From Phymatolithon calcareum (Eukaryota; Rhodophyta; Florideophyceae; Hapalidiales), in assembly GCA_977006965.1 (NCBI GenBank), contig OZ345358.1, forward strand, positions 2,356,001 to 2,420,000: a stretch of DNA of 64,000 nt, written 5' to 3'. A program made the translations under genes and the position numbers. The notes under the pieces are model-generated. The model saw nothing but the letters and a program-made list of their open reading frames with translations, did not search any database and was not told the origin of the DNA. Positions within the stretch are counted from its first letter, which is position 1. Each line of letters begins with the position of its first letter. This document shows positions 1 to 10,880 of this stretch, piece after piece.

Positions 1-2
1 TG

Positions 3-188
3 TCTCTACTTGACTTCCGCAAGACCGGAGCCGTCATCATCAGCGATCGGGTTTTCCGGCGAGTGAGAGATGATTTCGGCTTCTTTCTTCGAATCGACCA
101 CGATTTGCTTGGCAGCATTCTGCCAGGCTCACAACGAAAGGTCGGCCCGGACTACCAGCTCATTGCCGTCACAGCGCGCCTGCAATGA
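3..188 (+). CDS. 3' end of a tandem paralogue of the 466-residue membrane protein
   Basis: The window opens inside this gene, so only the last 61 residues are visible, ending in TGA at 186-188. They align without gaps to the C-terminus of the protein encoded at 3589-4989: both share the stretches DFRKTGA, IISDRVFRRV, FLRIDHD and VGPDYQL. The two genes lie on the same strand with about 3.4 kb between the stop of the first and the start of the second, so this is a tandem duplication. Differences are scattered substitutions rather than frameshifts, which suggests both copies were kept as coding. The function is unknown; I do not recognise the family. Confidence 0.8.
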   Translation, partial: SLLDFRKTGAVIISDRVFRRVRDDFGFFLRIDHDLLGSILPGSQRKVGPDYQLIAVTARLQ

Positions 189-3100
189 CATATTCAAATT
201 GGTTTGTGTGGTGTGATGATATCCTTCATATGGCCCCAATTGTCCCTTCACACATGTTCTTCCTGATCAGGGGGGGCAATCCCTTTGGCCCAGTTGTCTA
301 CGTCACAACATATGCCAAACGTTCCTAACACACGAAAAGTTGCCACGAGCGTCAGCAGATGCGTTGGTAACTTGTAAATAAAAATCTACCTTTCTTCTTC
401 TTCCCATACATACGGTTCAGTATACGCTCGTTTTCCGATGTGTTGCATCGACAACTCTTCTGCTCGCTGATCGCTTCTTTTCTTCGAATAATGGATATCT
501 GCTCTGAATTCTATCCTTGCGAAGTCAACACTTTCACACTAAGAGTATACTGCGCTTGATGAACACTCAGCGATGGTCAGTGTAGCTCGCCCGCTCCTAC
601 AAATCCATCGAAGTACCCACCCTATATCTCAATTTCTACTTCTAATAAGGAGTAGTTCGGAGACCTGGTGGCTAGGGCACCCATCATGACGCTCCAGCCG
701 GGGTGCTGCGTACCGCTGCTGCAGATGAGTAAAATGTCGAAGCAGGTGCCGGAGTCTCATGTTCAGCATAAAAGAAGGGGAAAACAGGCATGTTATAAGT
801 TGAGGGCACACTCTCGGAAGTGGTGTGCCATTTGTTGTTCCCTTAATCAGCGACTACGTGAAACATCCGAAGAATTACTTTGTCAAAGACCTTGGTTTTA
901 CTGCCAGACTTAGGACATAATTAATTTCAATTCCCGTTTATTGCAATATTGAATAGGAATAGTCTATTGCAGAACCAAGAATAACTTCTTATTTCAGCAC
1001 ACTACGTTGTCTATGTTAGTGTAGCGCCAGGCTCCAAAGAACCCGACGCCACATGGGAGAGAAAAGCTCAAGAGAGGAGAGAGACGAAAAGAGCGGGAGA
1101 GAAAAGACAAAAAGAGGAGGAAAGAAAGACAAGCAACCAAAAACCCCAGACCAGCGGACAAAATAGGCGTCCACCATCGTAATACTCCATGTCTTTGCGG
1201 GAACGCAAGCGGTCGTGAACGTAGAACACGAGCGCAAGGCTACGCCGAACAGGGCTTCAGAAGCTTGACGAGGTAGATGAGGGTGAATAGAGATAGACGC
1301 GACTTGAACCAGGGCGAAGTCTGTAATGCAGGTCACGGAGGACACTCCACAGCTTTGCGGGAACAGAAGCGGTCGCATGGATGAGATACGAGGGCGAGGC
1401 TACGCCGAACAGGGCCTCGGAAGCTCGACGTGAGGAGCACTTAGGTCCAGATGATAAGCGCAACTTGCAACACAAAACGGGCAAGATTGCCATACGGTAA
1501 CTCCAGCGATCGTGTGGACGAACACGAGCGCGGGCCTTCGAGAAAACGGAGAAGAATAAGCGTGGAGACTAGTCGAACGGACGTCCACTGCGCCGCTTAC
1601 GACATGACGAAAGGCAAAAGAGAAAGGAAGGAGAAAACGACGCCGTCTTTAGGCGGCGACCATGGCTTGGCCGTCGATCTTCGCACGGACGCACGAAAAA
1701 GGGAAAGGGAAAATTGAACGCAGTTGCCTCCATGCTGGCTTGCATGACGACGGTTGCGAACAAGAAGGTTGGGAAGAGCTCCGACTCCGCGTGGTCGAAG
1801 GGACTGTCAGGCGAACATTGCGCGTGCTTGATCCAAGCAATCGAGACGAAATCCAGAACTCCCCCACCTTCCTTTACTCAGAGGAAGGAACTAACTAGCT
1901 TATATACAGCGATGCAGCGCATAGGCACACGAGAGACACGTGCAAGTATGGCCCAACAGATCACCTACCACGAGCAGCATGACTGTCGCGATCCAAGTTT
2001 TGCGGCGTGCAGTCGCGAGAGGAAAAAGAGACCGCCTTGGGACAGCGACATAACAGCGGGCGCTACAGTTAGCATCCAATCCAGATTACAGAGCGATTTA
2101 TAAAAATGTACTACGATGCTGACGCACGTTCAACCACGTTCCAAACAGCACATGTATTGAACAAAGTAATTACAGACGCTAGTTCAGCTACGTTATTCCC
2201 TATTCCCTACTTGTGATGTACATCGTTTTGTTGTGATTGCCATAAAAACAACCTATTGTGGTGTCACTGATTATTGCAGTAACTATTGCTAGCACACAGA
2301 GCTGTGAATATTATTCCCGTATTGCATCATGGAACGCCACTGCGTAAAATAGTACGCGACCAAAGTCTTATTACTGCCGAGGAGGCAGATATGAAGGTCT
2401 CTACGTTTTCAAACTGGAAAGCACCGTGAAGTGTGCTCACCGTCACGAATCAATTTGTCGAATTATTACGAAGTGCCCAAGTGATCGGTTTCCGTTATGA
2501 AGTCTGTCCCGCTGCTCAGGCTTCGTTCATTTTACCGTGAAATTACAGAGAAGCAGAATACCTCTAGTCTCATCCATGCTGCGGTGTACAACTCAATCGT
2601 ACCTCTGAACGAGGACTGCATCAAATTGCAAGCCCTGTCTCCAGGACCTGATATCTCCGTCAAAGTACTATTTCAGTCTCTTTCTCTGTAGAACGACTGT
2701 TTCATCATCGTTTTTCTTGATTCTTTCCTGGGCACCTTTGTAGTACGATTCTAATTGTGTTTATTTGTAGCAAGGACATTAGAACAGAATTGACTGGCGG
2801 TAGTGGTCAAACAAAAGCTATTCAGAGAAGGCCTGATTAGAATTTGACTTGTGTAAGCAGAGTCTCAAACGGAATCAAGTTATTGTGCATGGACTCCAAT
2901 TGCCCAATGAGGATACCCCTTAAGCTCCGCATGAAATTCATCTGTGTAGGTCCAAAACCACCAGACACTCCATCTAAATCTTTGTCAATTTCTAACCTCA
3001 AATTTTGAAGTGCTGACTTTTTGAAATTAGGTGGAAGCTTTCGAGAAGTGCGATTCGTTAAGCTTTTTCGGCGATATCTGCCGTCTCAGATGTTGAGAAC

Positions 3101-3588
3101 AAAATAACAGCTGGGCTTTCAGGTGCAAAGTCCAAGCGCCCAGCAAAGCTTATCCGCCGCGGACGACGTGGGATCTGTAATCGAGAACAATGAACAGAAT
3201 CTGCTCCTCGCACATCCAACGTATGATTGCTTTTCCGCCTCGCTCCAAAAAATAAGTAAAAATATGTATTTCACACTTAAGCACACGTGTTCCAATTTCT
3301 CAATTCCACCGTGGGGCCAAAATTTGATCCGAGGGGTCACATTTAATGGTACACGTGTTCCCCAGATTGGAGACTTCGGATTTCAACAAAATTTGTCGAA
3401 ATTCGAGATCTCCGATCATTCACAGCTAATATTAATTTAGCTGTGAATGTATCGTACCCCAGATAGAAGGCAGGTCTGATCTACCAGAGACGGCAATAAC
3501 TTGCTTTTCGGTCATTCGATTACCTGTAGCGAGAGAAATTGTCTCGTAAATCTTCTGCGGTCGGATCTAATTCTGCCAATAATTTTTG
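189..3588. other. Intergenic stretch between the tandem paralogues
   Basis: I see no recognisable gene here. The part from about 1050 to 2100 is purine-rich to GC-rich and open in several frames, but no frame gives a protein I recognise. A diverged pair of direct repeats lies at 1193-1430 (listed separately). The part from 2100 to 3580 is AT-richer and featureless by eye. Confidence 0.5.
1193..1430. repeat. Two diverged 78-bp direct repeats, 160 bp apart
   Basis: Copy 1 (1193-1270) and copy 2 (1353-1430) both start CTTTGCGGGAAC, continue with AAGCGGTCG, and share GGCTACGCCGAACAGGGC before ending near AAGCTNGACG. The middle of the unit is less conserved. A weaker echo (GAACACGAGCGC) lies near 1518. 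This looks like an old local duplication with no obvious coding phase. Confidence 0.6.
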
Positions 3589-4989
3589 ATGATGCAAGTC
3601 GAATTCTTCGAAGTGTTAGTACGTGAAACCGATCACGCACGGTGGCCGGAGTGGCTTTCTTCGCGAAACGGGCGCTTTGTCCTGAGCACTGTTGTGCATG
3701 AGTATGAGGATGTAGTCACCCCCGAGGAGTCACTAGGCGTGCTCCACGACCGCATAAAACTACGGCTTGAAATGGCAACGCGCAAGGAGCATCCTAACAA
3801 CTTCGTCATAATGACGATGGCCACATCCACGGAGATTGCATTCTACGCGCGATTGGTTGCTGGCATTGCCAAACTGCTCGGGGAAAACGGGAAGTCCGAT
3901 CGGCGTCAGCGGCTTTACAGCCTGTTTACCAGAAAGATCGATCGCATGGCTGGAATGAGAGAGCTTTCAGACCTATACGAAAACCTTCCACAAGTCTCCA
4001 TCGATTGTCGGATGCTCCCGCCGCCCGACAAGGAAGATTTGCTGTTAGGCGAGCTACTCTGCGCCCCGTTCTGTCTTGCCCCTTCGTTATCGTTCATAGA
4101 CAAGCTAGCAGACTCTGCTGCCGTCATTGCGTCGCAGAACGAAGTGCAAACGCACTCACTTCCAAATGGAATGCTCTACTCCTCTGTGCTTTACTCACAG
4201 GAGTTGAAGCCGGTCAACGATGTCACTATCCGGCTAAATGCTGCGATTCCGGACGATGTCGCGTTCGGTCTTGCGCGGATTGTGTCTACATTCCCCAACT
4301 GCGAACGACCGCACATCCGCGCCGCGGTAGACAACGTCGCGCCGGCCGCCGATCCCGTCGCGTTTGCGCTTTCGCAGATTAAGTATCACGGCCAGGGCGG
4401 CGTCACGCACGCGCCGTCATGGCAGAGTATTGCCGCAGTAACGTACGCCTTAGCATCAATAGCAGCCGCAGTTACTGTCGCGGCTCTGAACGTGGCCAAT
4501 CGGGACAACTGGTACGAACGGTTGACGGACGGTTCGGTTACGGCTGGTTTGCTCCTGATCGCGGTTTTCGGGCTCATTAAGCTTTCTTCGGAAGACGAGA
4601 ACATCATTCGCAACACAATTCTGGGCAAGCGCATCCTACGCTATGGCGAAGATGTGGTGAAAGCCTTTGGACTTCGCGATATTGCAGAGCTCAAGCGCGC
4701 CATCTGTAACCCTGATAACGACGCCCTTGAATGGTTACACCCACAAGACTGCTGCTATGCAGGCGCGGTTGCTACTGGAAACATTCGAGTGCACGGTGGA
4801 ATGCCGCTTCTCGACTTTCGCAAGACCGGAGCCATCATCATCAGCGATCGTGTCTTCCGGAGAGTCACGGATGAATACGGCAACTTTCTGCGAATCGACC
4901 ACGACTTCCTTGGAAGCATTGAACAAGGCTCGGAACGAAGGGTCGGTCCTGACTACCAGCTCGTTGCTGTCACAGCGCAGCTCAAATGA
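3589..4989 (+). CDS. Unknown protein with two predicted membrane helices
   Basis: A single uninterrupted frame of 466 residues. I chose the ATG at 3589; a second ATG follows at once at 3592, and upstream in-frame extension would need a TTG. The first 270 residues look soluble, with mixed alpha/beta composition. Two hydrophobic segments follow at about residues 281-302 and 317-332, separated by a short polar loop, so the protein probably has a hairpin membrane anchor. The soluble tail (333-466) ends in the block shared with the partial paralogue at 3-188. I recognise no catalytic motif and no named domain, and there is no N-terminal signal peptide. Codon use is unremarkable. It is very likely a real gene, because the frame is long and the C-terminus is conserved in a second copy. 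Confidence 0.8.
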   Translation: MMQVEFFEVLVRETDHARWPEWLSSRNGRFVLSTVVHEYEDVVTPEESLGVLHDRIKLRLEMATRKEHPNNFVIMTMATSTEIAFYARLVAGIAKLLGENGKSDRRQRLYSLFTRKIDRMAGMRELSDLYENLPQVSIDCRMLPPPDKEDLLLGELLCAPFCLAPSLSFIDKLADSAAVIASQNEVQTHSLPNGMLYSSVLYSQELKPVNDVTIRLNAAIPDDVAFGLARIVSTFPNCERPHIRAAVDNVAPAADPVAFALSQIKYHGQGGVTHAPSWQSIAAVTYALASIAAAVTVAALNVANRDNWYERLTDGSVTAGLLLIAVFGLIKLSSEDENIIRNTILGKRILRYGEDVVKAFGLRDIAELKRAICNPDNDALEWLHPQDCCYAGAVATGNIRVHGGMPLLDFRKTGAIIISDRVFRRVTDEYGNFLRIDHDFLGSIEQGSERRVGPDYQLVAVTAQLK

Positions 4990-5551
4990 TGCAGCCAAAT
5001 TGATTTGTAGTTCATCGTCGGACACAAAGGCATACTGTATGTTTAATGATCCCTTGCTATCAACTCAGCATGTCAACTGTGCCCTTTTTGCGCCCTCATA
5101 AAGATGAACGCCTTTATTGGGGAGTATTAAGCTAGGCGCACCAAAAACTCTGCCCGGCACAGGGCCTGGTTCGGAAATCTCGTATGATCTATAGATTGCA
5201 AGATAATGAAGCGTTCTCCACGATGCAGCCTAGTGGAACTTGCCATGAGAAGAGTTGTGGGAGTTCTTCATTTGTCCTCGGTCAGGTACTTCGTAGAAGA
5301 AGAAGAAGCTACCATCGCATCTGCTGACGCTGGGGAAATACATCTGGCGGGCCACGACGACTCAATCGGAACCCAAAAGATCCATTTCGCTAAAAGTAAC
5401 ATAGTCGTACATCGTAGAATAGCTGTTTCAAAAAAAGTCTTCCAGACTTGCAACAAATAACGTAAAAGGACTAGTGATCGGATTGTTAACAATGTGGCTT
5501 TGTAAAATACTCGCCAGACGCAAGCAACACTGAACGACAAACTTTCGATAA
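4990..5551. other. Short intergenic region
   Basis: It separates the 466-residue protein gene from the convergent membrane-protein gene. A frame of about 80 codons near 5206-5460 carries an acidic run (VEEEEA), but nothing else supports it as a gene. Confidence 0.4.
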
Positions 5552-6004
5552 TCAACTTCGATAGAGAAAACCCAAGGAGGCATCTTCTTCTGATGTCGTC
5601 AGTAAAATGAGAAGCAAGATCAAATAGAACAATGGTGCCCATATGGGTTGTTCGATGCAATAGCACACAAACACAGCGCATGTCATCACGAAAAGGAGGC
5701 CGTAAGTCCCGATTCTTCTGTACTTATTCAGCAACAGCTGGGCGAGACAGCTCTCGAGAAGCCCAATCCCAAACATCAGGAAGCGGGGGCCCAATCCGAC
5801 TAGGTCAACGCGGATAACCGACATCCATTTTTCAGCCCCTTGCAATACCAGGAGGTCAGGGACAAAAGAATGGAAAAGTTTCGAAAGTCCATAATAGGAA
5901 AAAGAAAGCCAGAGCACGAGGGCGAGGAATTCTGAAACTGCATCGATCACAATGGCAAGGTGCTTTGGCGAAATGATGGACTTCTGGGTGATACTCTTTG
6001 TCAT
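5552..6004 (-). CDS. Small four-helix membrane protein, unknown family
   Basis: A reverse-strand frame of 150 residues from the ATG at 6004. The frame is open a further 20 codons upstream, but only to a TTG. Four hydrophobic segments are visible at about residues 17-39, 74-92, 99-117 and 122-135, joined by short loops; the tail (TTSEEDASLG) is acidic. The central block IRVDLVGLGPRFLMFGIGLL recurs in a damaged copy at 7975-8245, which supports this being a real and duplicated gene. It has no signal peptide apart from the first helix. An upstream exon cannot be excluded. I do not recognise the family and assign no function. Confidence 0.55.
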   Translation of the reverse strand: MTKSITQKSIISPKHLAIVIDAVSEFLALVLWLSFSYYGLSKLFHSFVPDLLVLQGAEKWMSVIRVDLVGLGPRFLMFGIGLLESCLAQLLLNKYRRIGTYGLLFVMTCAVFVCYCIEQPIWAPLFYLILLLILLTTSEEDASLGFLYRS

Positions 6005-6649
6005 GGTGACAGTGTACAGGATTGGAGTCTTCGTCCTGTCTCCTCGAATGGACGTGAAGTACAAGGCAAAGAGCTCCTTTTTTCTTGGGCAACATTTCGA
6101 AAGCTTTGTGGCAAATGCTATTGCTGTTAGTCAATTATATTCCCTGACTCATTCTGGTCACGTTCGTTTCCTCTGTGGCCCTTTTTCGTGCTCTCCATAT
6201 GGGTCCTGCACGAAGGTGTCCAGAATGAATTGAAAACGAGTTTCCAAATTTGGGTTTTAGCGGGTAATGCACGCTGACCGCAGAATAACCATTACCCCCA
6301 TATCGCACGTATTATTTCGTCATGATGATAGCGAATGGGCAACAGTACCGCATGTACAAAGCTTCCATTTTAGGTTGCAGGATTTTCTCTCAACGGATAG
6401 CTATGCTAGCGGAAGCATTAATTGAGCCTGACGTCCTATCTTTTGAGATGAGAAGACGGCAAGGAAGCTTTAGACTAGGCCTTCAATTTTACCTGGTATA
6501 TTGATGGCGTTGCAAAATACAAAAAGTACGAGATTAAAATCTGATGTCGAGAAATACATTTTTTCATCGCGACCAAAATTCTTGGAAGGCAAGTTGGGGG
6601 TAATATCGGGACTAGCACCACTAGGAAGTACGGGCACAGTCCAGTAGGG
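6005..6649. other. Intergenic region without recognisable genes
   Basis: It contains short open frames only. Nothing here matches a protein or repeat elsewhere in the window. Confidence 0.35.
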
Positions 6650-7200
6650 CATGAAGAAGAGCATCGAAGATATAGAAGAATATTCTGGCAGAGAAGAGGA
6701 CATAGTGGAAGCAACGAAGGACGTTGAGTGTCTCAAGGAATTTGGATACTTGAGAAAAGCCTTACAAAAATCGGAACAGGGAGCAGCATCGAAAAAGAAC
6801 TGAGGCAGAAAAATAAACGAGGTATGGGCGCACGAAGAAAATGGAAGATCAGCGATGATCCCCATTGAATCGACCAAACTACCACCGATCCTCTACTTAA
6901 GGGACAGGACGACACGGCTGAGATGCCTGAGGCTGATATTTAATAGTGCGCCATTGTGGAGAATATCAACACTGAGTGCGTACTTTGGTATCACAGCGCT
7001 AAATGATCTGTCTACCCTCGAGCACATTTTATCATCGTCGCAGATGGGTCCTGATGTGGAAGATGAGTGCAGCAACTCACACGTGCACTTCTTAGTAGTG
7101 AAATACGAATCAAGGAGGCCATGAGCGACTAGACTACGCTGCATTAGAAAACCATTCGAAAAGATAGCTCCTACGTTAGGCGTTGGGAGCTGTCTAAATA
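6650..7200 (+). mobile_element. E-family retroposon, copy 1, decayed
   Basis: Read on the plus strand in shifting frames, this stretch encodes the same protein as the intact E ORF at 11582-12124. The coiled-coil half shows EEYSGREEDI and LRKALQKSEQG. The C-terminal half (6855-7124) shows RTTRLRCLRL, PLWR, AYFGITAL and SSSQM. A stop codon lies at the join near 6801. The 3' end resembles the other copies (GGGAGCT followed by TCTAAATAA, about 7185-7201). The 5' side is truncated at about 6645. It is a retroposed fragment rather than a host gene. Confidence 0.7.
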
Positions 7201-7974
7201 ACCTAATGCGTGAGTGGTCTTTTGCGCAATAAAGGAAGAAATAAATAAAACAACCGGGCGATTAGGAGGGAACAGAACCCAGCGCCGAGTGGCTGCTGCT
7301 GAAAATAGTATACAGATAAAGATGCCACTCTCATCTAAGCGTGGAATTGGGTTCGAAGCTGTGCTGGGTTGTGCCTGTCGTTCTGTTTTGATGATTCAGG
7401 GAGGGGAAGATATTGAAGATATGAGCATCAAAGACAGCGAAGAGGAGGCGTCTCCTGTTTCTGAAGAGGAAATGGAGCTTTGGGCAAGCATCAGTTCTGC
7501 AAAGAGCGCATCCGATATTCTTGATAGCATTGTTCTCAATAGTGTGTTTTGGTTTGTGTCACATACTGAGTTGCACTAAGTGTAACGTGTAGATTAAAAC
7601 CTACAGCTGATGTCTCCATTTCTAATATCGCTAGAAAACGTTCGATTGAATTAGGTTGAAATAACTATCCATCGTATTTCCTGTGCATAACTCCAAGGGC
7701 ATTTTCTTCCTCCCGCTTTGGAATTAAACTTTTGGAGTTCGGATGGCTTAAGTGTACTCAGTTGGGCGTTTTGCATAAGGTATGGATTCCTTATTCGATG
7801 TCTAGGCAAGATGAGAAGCAATATGAAAAAGAAGAGTTCCTCCCCGTCAAGATATTAGGCACAATGGCAAACGAAGACAGATGTGGTTATCACGACGATC
7901 ATACCGTAACTTGCGACGTTTCTGTACCGAGTAACGAAGGAGAAGAAGAAGAGTGAGTTTTTAGTTAAAAGTTA
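7201..7974. other. Intergenic region with an A-rich tail at its start
   Basis: The tail GCGCAATAAAGGAAGAAATA at about 7227-7246 resembles the 3' tails at 37390 and 52857 (GCAATAAA followed by A-rich triplets), suggesting another retroposon end. Acidic open frames at about 7214-7579 and 7732-7956 have no recognisable domain and I do not call them genes. Confidence 0.35.
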
Positions 7975-8245
7975 CAAAACCGTCTTCAGACGCTTGGGGC
8001 ATCTTTGTGAAGGCCATTGGGCTACGGACAGGACGATTGGGGAAGAGTTGAGAGAGGCAAGCTTCCAGAAGGCCAATGGCAAACATCAGGAATAGGGGAC
8101 CATGTCCAAAGTAATCTACGCGGATGGTCGTGATCCATATCTCAGAACCCTTGACTCCAAGGGAGTTCAATATAAATGAGAATCCATAGTACGGAACAGA
8201 TCCAGAGCACGACGGGAAAGAGCTCAACCATCGTAGTGACGGCTT
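7975..8245 (-). pseudogene. Broken paralogue of the four-helix membrane protein
   Basis: On the reverse strand this region encodes IRVDYFGHGPLFLMFAIGLL, clearly homologous to the block in the gene at 5552-6004. The preceding segment (VELFPVVLW) matches SEFLALVLW of the intact gene but lies in another frame, so there is a frameshift near 8165. The last two helices are missing: after SQLFPNR the frame runs on into unrelated sequence. It is a truncated, frameshifted duplicate about 2 kb from its parent, in the same orientation. Confidence 0.7.
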
Positions 8246-8784
8246 GTGCTGATTTGCCCGGAAGTTGTTCTGTTCTCAGAAAATGGGTGTAGCGAGTCTC
8301 TTTGCTTATGGTCCTATGTTTCTGTAAACAATAGTTGCCCTCTTCATGTCTCCGGATCAGCTACTCTAGCCCATGAGGCATTGTTGGGTCAGAATCCTGC
8401 TTTTCATGTCTCACTGCATTTTGGGAATGACACAAAGGCGGTCAGGAGCGGAATTAAAAATAGTGCTATTGGTACATCTGTTTGCGCCAACCGCAGTCAC
8501 CGAATATTCAAAAAAATCCATTTCCGCTATCTTCCAGCGCAAGCAGGACCTTAGTAGCGATAAACGACTACGGTACATCTGATTCACTAAGCAGACATTG
8601 TGCTTTTGAAACTCCATGAAGTTGAGGTGAGGTCTGCTAGGCCGGTGGGCACATTTAACGACGGGTTTGTACACTTGTCATATTTTTATTGGTGGTCCTC
8701 TATGGACTGACAGCAGGGAGCGAACAGGATGCAAATCTAACGCACCAAAATCTCCCAGTGCCACCTTTTCGGACATCCCGTGCA
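8246..8784. other. Upstream region of the lumen-type protein gene
   Basis: I recognise no gene. Base composition rises sharply in GC from about 8750 onward, marking the start of the next coding region. Confidence 0.35.
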
Positions 8785-9360
8785 ATGCCCGCGTTCGTTC
8801 CCACGGTGCCCTTGAGCACTCCCCCGCGCCTCACGCGGCGACAGGGAGAGCACCGCTGCATATCCGCGTCAATGGCGTCGGTGTCGCGCCGTACAGTGCT
8901 AAGCGCGGTCTTGCTAGCAGTCGTACCCGCTCGCCTACTTGCTTCTGGAGTGGCACCGCTTGCAGAGTCGCTCGCCGGGGTGGTGCGCATACGTGACGCG
9001 CTCGAGGAGCTTTCAAGTGGCGATGCAGACGCCATAGCGGGCGCTCGTGACCTGCGACGCACGTTGACCACGCTTCTACTCGGCTCCGCGCTACGCGACG
9101 ACGCCGCGGCCGCTGCCAAAATGCTTCCCAGCCGGAATGACGCACGCGGAGTGACGAAACATGTTGATGCCGCGCGAGAGTATATCGACCTGGCCACCGG
9201 GTACTTTGACCAGCGGGCCGGCGCTCTAACTAGCGATGAGCGGGCATTCGCCATGCAGGCGCTCTCCGCGGCGCAGAAAGAGCTTGATGAAGCGCTTGAA
9301 CCCTTCGGCGATGAGGCGCTTGCTCAAGCGCGCGCTGTTCTCAAGGGTGCTGTTTTGTAA
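8785..9360 (+). CDS. Probable thylakoid-lumen protein with bipartite transit peptide
   Basis: An uninterrupted, GC-rich frame of 191 residues from the ATG at 8785; the frame extends upstream only to a TTG. The N-terminus has the layout of a lumen-targeted plastid protein. First comes a basic, serine/threonine/proline-rich leader (MPAFVPTVPLSTPP) with a phenylalanine at residue 4, a known feature of red-algal and glaucophyte transit peptides. A twin-arginine signal follows (SRRTVLSAVLLAVV, residues 34-47), ending near LLASG. The mature part, about 135 residues, is predicted to be a helical bundle rich in alanine and charged residues. Helical lumen proteins such as PsbQ-like or Psb27-like subunits of photosystem II have this size and form. 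I cannot assign one from motifs, so the specific function stays open. The targeting call is fairly secure; the identity is not. Confidence 0.7.
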   Translation: MPAFVPTVPLSTPPRLTRRQGEHRCISASMASVSRRTVLSAVLLAVVPARLLASGVAPLAESLAGVVRIRDALEELSSGDADAIAGARDLRRTLTTLLLGSALRDDAAAAAKMLPSRNDARGVTKHVDAAREYIDLATGYFDQRAGALTSDERAFAMQALSAAQKELDEALEPFGDEALAQARAVLKGAVL

Positions 9361-10574
9361 TACGCAGTATTTCTCTTCCGCGAACTGCTGTGCTTCGTCT
9401 TGCGCGCTAGCAGTGAACGGATGGTCAAAAAAATTTTGTACTACTGATTTGTTAAAATTCTCGACTTGACGTGTCTTGTTTCGCAGCAAACGCAGGTCTA
9501 CTACGCCCGACTTCCACGACGCATCCGATCGCTTGCTTAGTGAAGCAATGCGTGTCCATTAGACCCCAAAACTCGATATAGTGAGCCCCTTTGAGAAGGA
9601 AATAGAAAATGGATGCCTTTCTCAAAAGCAATGAGGTAGTCGAGGTGATGACTCTGCAGCGAAAATGAATAACGAAAAAGAATGTGAAAGCAAGAGAAGT
9701 TCAAGAGCCCTAGTGTCTAGTTTACTGAAATTTTCCCTCAATTAAGGGGCACTTTTCCCTCAACTGAGGGTATGAGATTCATAAAACTTTTGCAAACGAA
9801 AGCTCTCCAATATCAGGCTCTTCGACAGTGTTAAGCTTATGGATAGGAGCAACGCGCTTCGTGAAGCAGTCTCAACCAAATGAATGCGACAGATGCTTGT
9901 TTCGCCACCATAAAGCTTGCTACATGATGAACATATGGCAGTCGTTTTCCTCAGAGGAGATTGATATCACTGAAAAAGCTCTAGACAAGCTACTCTTCTT
10001 CACTATCTTCTTTTACGACGACATGGAATAGACAAGGCGCCAATTGAGGAAATCTGATCAGTGGACCCCAAGTTTTTCCCTCCGCCCTTTTACGGGAGAG
10101 GATTTTTGCAGCTAGGGCTACGACGTTAACCTGGGTTACAAGTATTTGAATATATGATCGAAGCTACAACGTAGCTGCTGAAACGTATCTCCCTTGCAGT
10201 CTCATGAGTATTACTGAGGGCGATTAATAAATTCCAAATTCAAGAAAAAAGTCGTTTTCCTCACTTTGCAAACTTTGCGGTTGATTTGCGCTTCAAAGTA
10301 GTCGTCATGGCATTCGAATTCTTCCTTTTCTTCTCGATGGGAATGAAGTGGGTTCGAACACCGTTCTCTAACATAAATGTACGATATGAATTGACTGAAT
10401 GTTGACGAGTAGTACTCGAGTTAAATGCGGAATCGATGAATTGCTGGATCAGTACTTCATGTTATCTTTACTGCAGTAAGCGCTGTTGACACTCTGGATG
10501 AGCTTCTGAGATTTGAAACGAGTTATCAACCAAGAAAGTTGCTGGAACGAATATGTTCACACCAAATGACCATT
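9361..10574. other. Intergenic region, AT-rich
   Basis: It holds no recognisable gene. Short inverted motifs (CCCTCAATTAAGGGG and CCCTCAACTGAGGG, near 9736-9769) could fold as small hairpins but have no clear role. Weak LINE-C homology may begin before 10575. Confidence 0.35.
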
Positions 10575-10880
10575 GGAGCAGCGGGTTCGTCGTTCGGCGC
10601 CGAAATATTCTCGGCAGTCTGAGCTTTTGAGGAGATAGAACACTTGCGAATCCTATGCGTACACCACAGTCGCTGGTTTGCAGACAGAAGGAGCTTCCTC
10701 GATGCGCTGACCGAGCAACGATGGATGTATGGGGAGATGACAAGCTTTCAGATACTATGGACAGGCTGATTGATGATATGATCACTTGCGAAGCAATTTG
10801 GATCCCAAGCTCCTTGGGAACGAAAAAACGGACGACCTTGCTCGAAAAGGCATTACGGAGTCAAGTCTGGTGACGCATCA
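10575..10880 (+). mobile_element. LINE-C fragment, RNase H domain
   Basis: In two frames separated by a shift near 10750 this encodes part of a LINE-type ribonuclease H. The first half shows AEIFSAV and then RWFADRRSFLDALTEQ. The second half shows EAIWIPSSLGNEKTDDLARK, the end of the domain (compare ADELARRG in the copy near 52370). It carries in-frame stops and is cut off close to the T element that begins at 10931. Confidence 0.7.

Noticed and set aside
1451-2103. Genes in the purine-rich region near 1.4-2.1 kb
   Set aside because: Several overlapping frames exist but none has a recognisable motif or a duplicated copy; composition alone explains the openness.
8700-9254. Reverse-strand open frames over the lumen-type gene
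   Set aside because: They are shadows produced by high GC content; the plus-strand protein has a coherent targeting signal and they have none.
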